A stretch of 8,267 bases of DNA from Actinomycetota bacterium (lineage in GTDB: Bacteria; Actinomycetota; Actinomycetes; Mycobacteriales; Jatrophihabitantaceae), in assembly GCA_019241805.1 (NCBI GenBank), contig JAFAWL010000010.1:1-8267 (forward strand). The letters run 5' to 3'. The notes beneath the pieces were generated by a model. It saw nothing but the letters and a program-made list of their open reading frames with translations. It was not told where the DNA came from and did no database searches. The translations under genes and the position numbers were made by a program. How positions within the stretch are numbered: the stretch's first letter is position 1; every line of letters starts with the position of its first letter. Positions 5,627 to 8,267 of the stretch are shown here, piece after piece.

Positions 5627-8191
5627 TCAGGCTGCCGCGGAAACCCGCCCGTAAAGGGTTGTGCGCTGCCGAGCCGGACGTCCCAGTCGGGTCGCCATGG
5701 CTTCCAGTTCCTCGGCCGAGCGCCGCGACCCGTGACCCGACCCGGCCATGCGGCTGATGGTCTCTTCCATCAACGTGCCGCCCAGATCGTTGGCCCCACT
5801 GCGCAGCATCGTTGCCGTGCCCTCGTCGCCGAGCTTCACCCAGCTGGTCTGGATGTTCGGGATTCGGTCGTGCAGCAAGATGCGGGCGACCGCGTGCACC
5901 GCCTGGGTGTCCCGAGCGGAGGGGCCCGGCCGCGCGATACCGGCCAGATAGATGGGCGCCTGCGTATGCACGAAAGGCAGGGGCACGAACTCGGTAAATC
6001 CGCCGGTGCGGTCCTGCAGCTGACCGATCAGCCGGATGTGGCGCACCCAATGATCGGGGCGATCCACGTGGCCGTACATCATCGTGGCGGTCGACGGAAT
6101 GCCCAGCTCGTGCGCGGTCGTCACAACGTCGATCCACGCACTGGTGGGCAGCTTGCCTTTCGTCAACACCCAGCGCACGTCGTCGTCGAGGATCTCGGCG
6201 GCCGTGCCGGGAATCGAATCCAGTCCGGCGGCCCGGGCCTCGGTGAGCCACTCACGGACCGACAGGTCGGCCCGCGCGGCGCCATTGACCACTTCCATGG
6301 GACTGAACGCATGCAGATGGATCGCGGGTACCGCACGCTTGACCGCGCGGGCCAGGTCGAAATAGGCGGTCTTGGGCAGCGCCGGATCGATGCCGCCCTG
6401 CATGCAGATCTCCGTCGCCCCGTACGCGGCGGCCTCCCGCACCCGCGCCTCGATCTCCGGTAGCGACAGCGTGTACGCGTCGGCGTCGCTCGCCCGCTGC
6501 GCGAACGCGCAGAACCGGCACCCGGTGTAGCAGATATTGGTGAAGTTGACGTTCCGATTGACGACGTAGGTGATGTCGTCACCGACGGCGTCACGACGTA
6601 ACTCGTCGGCCAGTCGGGCAACCGCCGACAGCGCATCGCCCTCGGCTGTTATCAACGCCAGGGCCTGCGCTTCGTCCAGTCCTCGCGGATCCCGCTCGGC
6701 CTGCCGAAGGGCCGACTTGACCTCAGTGTCGAGCACCTTCGGCGTCGCGTCGACGCGGGCAGCGACCAAGCGCCAGTCGCCGTAGACCTCGTCGAAGTCC
6801 GAACGCCGATCCTCGGTGCGGCCCTCGGTGTCGACCGCTGTATGCAGGTCGATCCGGCCGCTGGACGCCCAGCTGGCGTCGGGCTCCTGCCACGGTCGGC
6901 CCTGCGGACGCGCGTCCTCGTCGGCCAGCCCACTGGCCTCGGCGAGCGCCCGCACGTGCGGGACGATGCGCGGGTCGAGCCACGGAGTCTCGTCCCGGAC
7001 GTACTCGGGATGGGCGGTAAGACGCTCGCGCAGAAGGAAGCCGCGTTCGGCCGTGACGGCGCGCAGCGTCTCGATCTGCGGCCAAGGACGTTCGGGATTG
7101 ACGTGATCCGGTGTCAGCGGCGACACCCCGCCCCAGTCGTCGATCCCGGCGCCGAGCAGTCGACCGCACTCGGCCAGATCGACCAGGTTGGGCGGCGCCT
7201 GCAGCCGCATGTTCGGACCGAGGACGACGCGCGCGGTAGCGATGGCGGCGACGTACTCGTCGAGGTCCAGGTCGGGCACGGACCGCATCGCAGTGTCCGG
7301 CTTCGCGCGGAAGTTTTGGATGATCACTTCTTGGATCGCGCCGTACTCGCGAGCCGAACGACGGATCGCGAAGATCGATTCCGCGCGTTCGAGGCGAGTT
7401 TCGCCGATGCCGACCAGGATTCCGGTGGTGAACGGGATCGACAGCCGTCCGGCGTCGTCGAGTACTCGCAGGCGGAGGTCGGGATCCTTGTCCGGACTGC
7501 CGAAGTGGGCGCCGCGCGGATCCTCGTACAGCCGTCGTGAGGTGGTTTCGAGCATCATCCCCATGCTCGGCGCGACCGCCTTGAGTCGTTGCAACTCATC
7601 CCAAGTCATCACGCCGGGATTGAGGTGCGGCAGCAAGCCGGTCTGTTCGAGCACGGCAATAGCGGCCGCGCGCACGTAGGCCAGCGTCGAGTCGTAACCC
7701 CGCTCATCGAGCCAGGCCCGCGCCTGCGGCCAGCGATCTTCGGGGCGGTCGCCGAGAGTGAACAGCGCTTCCTTACATCCGAGCGCCGCGCCCTGTCGAG
7801 CTATCTCCAGTACCTCGTCGATATCAAGAAACGGGGCCGGAAGCCGCCCGGGCACGGTGACGAACGTGCAGTAATGACACCGATCGCGACACAGTCGCGT
7901 CAGCGGAATGAACACTTTGCGAGAGAAGGTGATCACGCCGGAGCGTGCGGCCGCGGTCAACCCGGCGTCGCGTACGCGCGCGGCGGTGGCGGTCAGCTCG
8001 GCCAGCTCCTCGCCGCGAGCTCCGAGCAGGGCGGCAGCCTCGTCCGGATTGAGCGTGGCGCCGTCACGGGCCCGGCGCAGAGCTCGCCGCAGGGCATGAC
8101 CGCTCGGGGCGGCTTCCGAGGCGGCGGGGTTCGAGGCGGCGGGGTTCGAGGCGGCGTTCCCGGCAGAGTCGGCGGACCGGCGGTCGATCAC
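5627..8191 (-). CDS. fbiC: FO synthase, bifunctional CofG-CofH fusion
   Basis: Cytosolic radical-SAM enzyme of 854 residues that joins a tyrosine-derived unit to 5-amino-6-ribitylaminouracil to make FO, the deazaflavin core of coenzyme F420. Two radical-SAM modules are visible in order. The CofG-like half (about 75-390) has CRDRCHYC with C101, C105 and C108, plus TTGILVGIGE (255-264). The CofH-like half (about 530-850) has CYTGCRFC with C554, C558 and C561, followed by EICMQGGIDP (594-603) and, near the C-terminus, TLMEETISRMAGS. All six cluster cysteines are present and the length equals that of the usual actinobacterial fusion, so it should be active. The N-terminal 35 residues are low-complexity and include an NPAAS repeat. 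The start GTG 8191 has no Shine-Dalgarno, but TAGAGT lies 6 nt upstream, suggesting a leaderless transcript. Leu531 is a TTA codon. Confidence 0.96.
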   Translation of the reverse strand: MIDRRSADSAGNAASNPAASNPAASEAAPSGHALRRALRRARDGATLNPDEAAALLGARGEELAELTATAARVRDAGLTAAARSGVITFSRKVFIPLTRLCRDRCHYCTFVTVPGRLPAPFLDIDEVLEIARQGAALGCKEALFTLGDRPEDRWPQARAWLDERGYDSTLAYVRAAAIAVLEQTGLLPHLNPGVMTWDELQRLKAVAPSMGMMLETTSRRLYEDPRGAHFGSPDKDPDLRLRVLDDAGRLSIPFTTGILVGIGETRLERAESIFAIRRSAREYGAIQEVIIQNFRAKPDTAMRSVPDLDLDEYVAAIATARVVLGPNMRLQAPPNLVDLAECGRLLGAGIDDWGGVSPLTPDHVNPERPWPQIETLRAVTAERGFLLRERLTAHPEYVRDETPWLDPRIVPHVRALAEASGLADEDARPQGRPWQEPDASWASSGRIDLHTAVDTEGRTEDRRSDFDEVYGDWRLVAARVDATPKVLDTEVKSALRQAERDPRGLDEAQALALITAEGDALSAVARLADELRRDAVGDDITYVVNRNVNFTNICYTGCRFCAFAQRASDADAYTLSLPEIEARVREAAAYGATEICMQGGIDPALPKTAYFDLARAVKRAVPAIHLHAFSPMEVVNGAARADLSVREWLTEARAAGLDSIPGTAAEILDDDVRWVLTKGKLPTSAWIDVVTTAHELGIPSTATMMYGHVDRPDHWVRHIRLIGQLQDRTGGFTEFVPLPFVHTQAPIYLAGIARPGPSARDTQAVHAVARILLHDRIPNIQTSWVKLGDEGTATMLRSGANDLGGTLMEETISRMAGSGHGSRRSAEELEAMATRLGRPARQRTTLYGRVSAAA
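8117..8156 (-). repeat. 15-bp in-frame tandem repeat in the fbiC N-terminus
   Basis: Two exact 15-bp units (8117-8131 and 8132-8146) followed by 10 matching bases (8147-8156). On the coding strand each full unit encodes NPAAS. The unit is a multiple of three, so copy-number change would keep the frame. It lies in the non-conserved N-terminal tail before the CofG domain. Confidence 0.85.
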
Positions 8192-8197
8192 GGCTCG

Positions 8198-8203
8198 ACT
8201 CTA
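8198..8203 (-). promoter_or_regulatory. Probable fbiC -10 element
   Basis: TAGAGT on the minus strand, 6 nt before the GTG start at 8191. This spacing would place the transcript start on the start codon (leaderless), in line with the missing ribosome binding site. No good -35 hexamer is visible. Confidence 0.4.
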
Positions 8204-8237
8204 GTGTCGTCGCCCACCACGACAGCGAAGTGTGGCG

Positions 8238-8253
8238 TTCCCGCGCTCGGGAA
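8238..8253. repeat. Small inverted repeat upstream of fbiC
   Basis: TTCCCG-CGCT-CGGGAA: a perfect 6-bp stem around a 4-base loop, about 35 bp upstream of the fbiC -10. It may be an operator or part of a terminator for an unseen neighbour; no T-run follows. The remaining bases of 8192-8267 show no other recognisable feature. Confidence 0.35.
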
Positions 8254-8267
8254 TCCAGTGCTCAGCG

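Noticed and set aside
5591..6463. Plus-strand open frame (290 codons) opposite the 3' half of fbiC
   Set aside because: Antisense to the CofH-like domain; no family features and no promoter or ribosome binding site of note.
938..6601. TTA codons (938-940 in the CDF gene, 4470-4472 in DUF3499, 6599-6601 in fbiC) as a bldA-like control
   Set aside because: TTA codons are few and scattered across unrelated genes. The window does not show a Streptomyces-type host, so a regulatory meaning cannot be supported.

Overview
The window is a high-GC actinobacterial chromosome segment, compact and ordinary in codon and base use. A WhiB2-type iron-sulfur regulator, a DUF3499 protein, a TobH-like SIS protein and a fused F420 (FO) synthase FbiC all point to Actinomycetota. 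The order manA, CDF transporter, tobH-like, Trm112, manB, DUF3499, zincin-like protein, whiB2 resembles the manA/manB/whiB2 neighbourhood known around Rv3255c-Rv3260c of Mycobacterium tuberculosis (recalled, not searched). No mobile element, rRNA, tRNA or CRISPR array was seen.

Layout from left to right. Positions 1-4571 form one leftward (minus-strand) operon: DUF3499 (4571-4221), manB (4197-2827), Trm112-like (2789-2586), TobH-like (2589-1450), CDF transporter (1453-509) and manA (512 to beyond the left edge). The last four genes are joined by three successive 4-base start/stop overlaps. A 104-bp divergent gap (4572-4675) then separates this operon from a rightward zincin-like gene (4676-5131). 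That gene converges on whiB2 (5417-5136, minus), with 4 bp between the stop codons. Upstream of whiB2 lies a 209-bp gap with a good sigma-70-like promoter, and then fbiC (8191-5627, minus), which fills most of the right side. The last 76 bp (8192-8267) hold a probable fbiC -10 element and a small hairpin.

How the genes fit together. ManA (fructose-6-P to mannose-6-P) and ManB (mannose-6-P to mannose-1-P) are successive steps toward GDP-mannose, which feeds mannosylated cell-envelope lipids and glycans. The TobH-like protein is a sugar-isomerase-fold protein placed between them, and Trm112-like is a small zinc-ribbon protein. The CDF protein is a metal/proton antiporter, which is suggestive beside a zinc-dependent ManA but unproven. 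WhiB2 is a regulator tied to septation in related organisms. FbiC makes the deazaflavin core of coenzyme F420. In mycobacteria the F420 genes beside whiB2 are fbiA/fbiB and fbiC lies elsewhere, so the fbiC-whiB2 adjacency here is a notable variation.

I did not find a convincing undescribed system. The most useful leads are a zincin-family protein whose HExxH has become AELVA, a Trm112-like protein lacking one zinc ligand, a CDF transporter with a non-standard membrane-segment-5 metal site, two competing starts for WhiB2, and an imperfect palindrome in the divergent promoter region.
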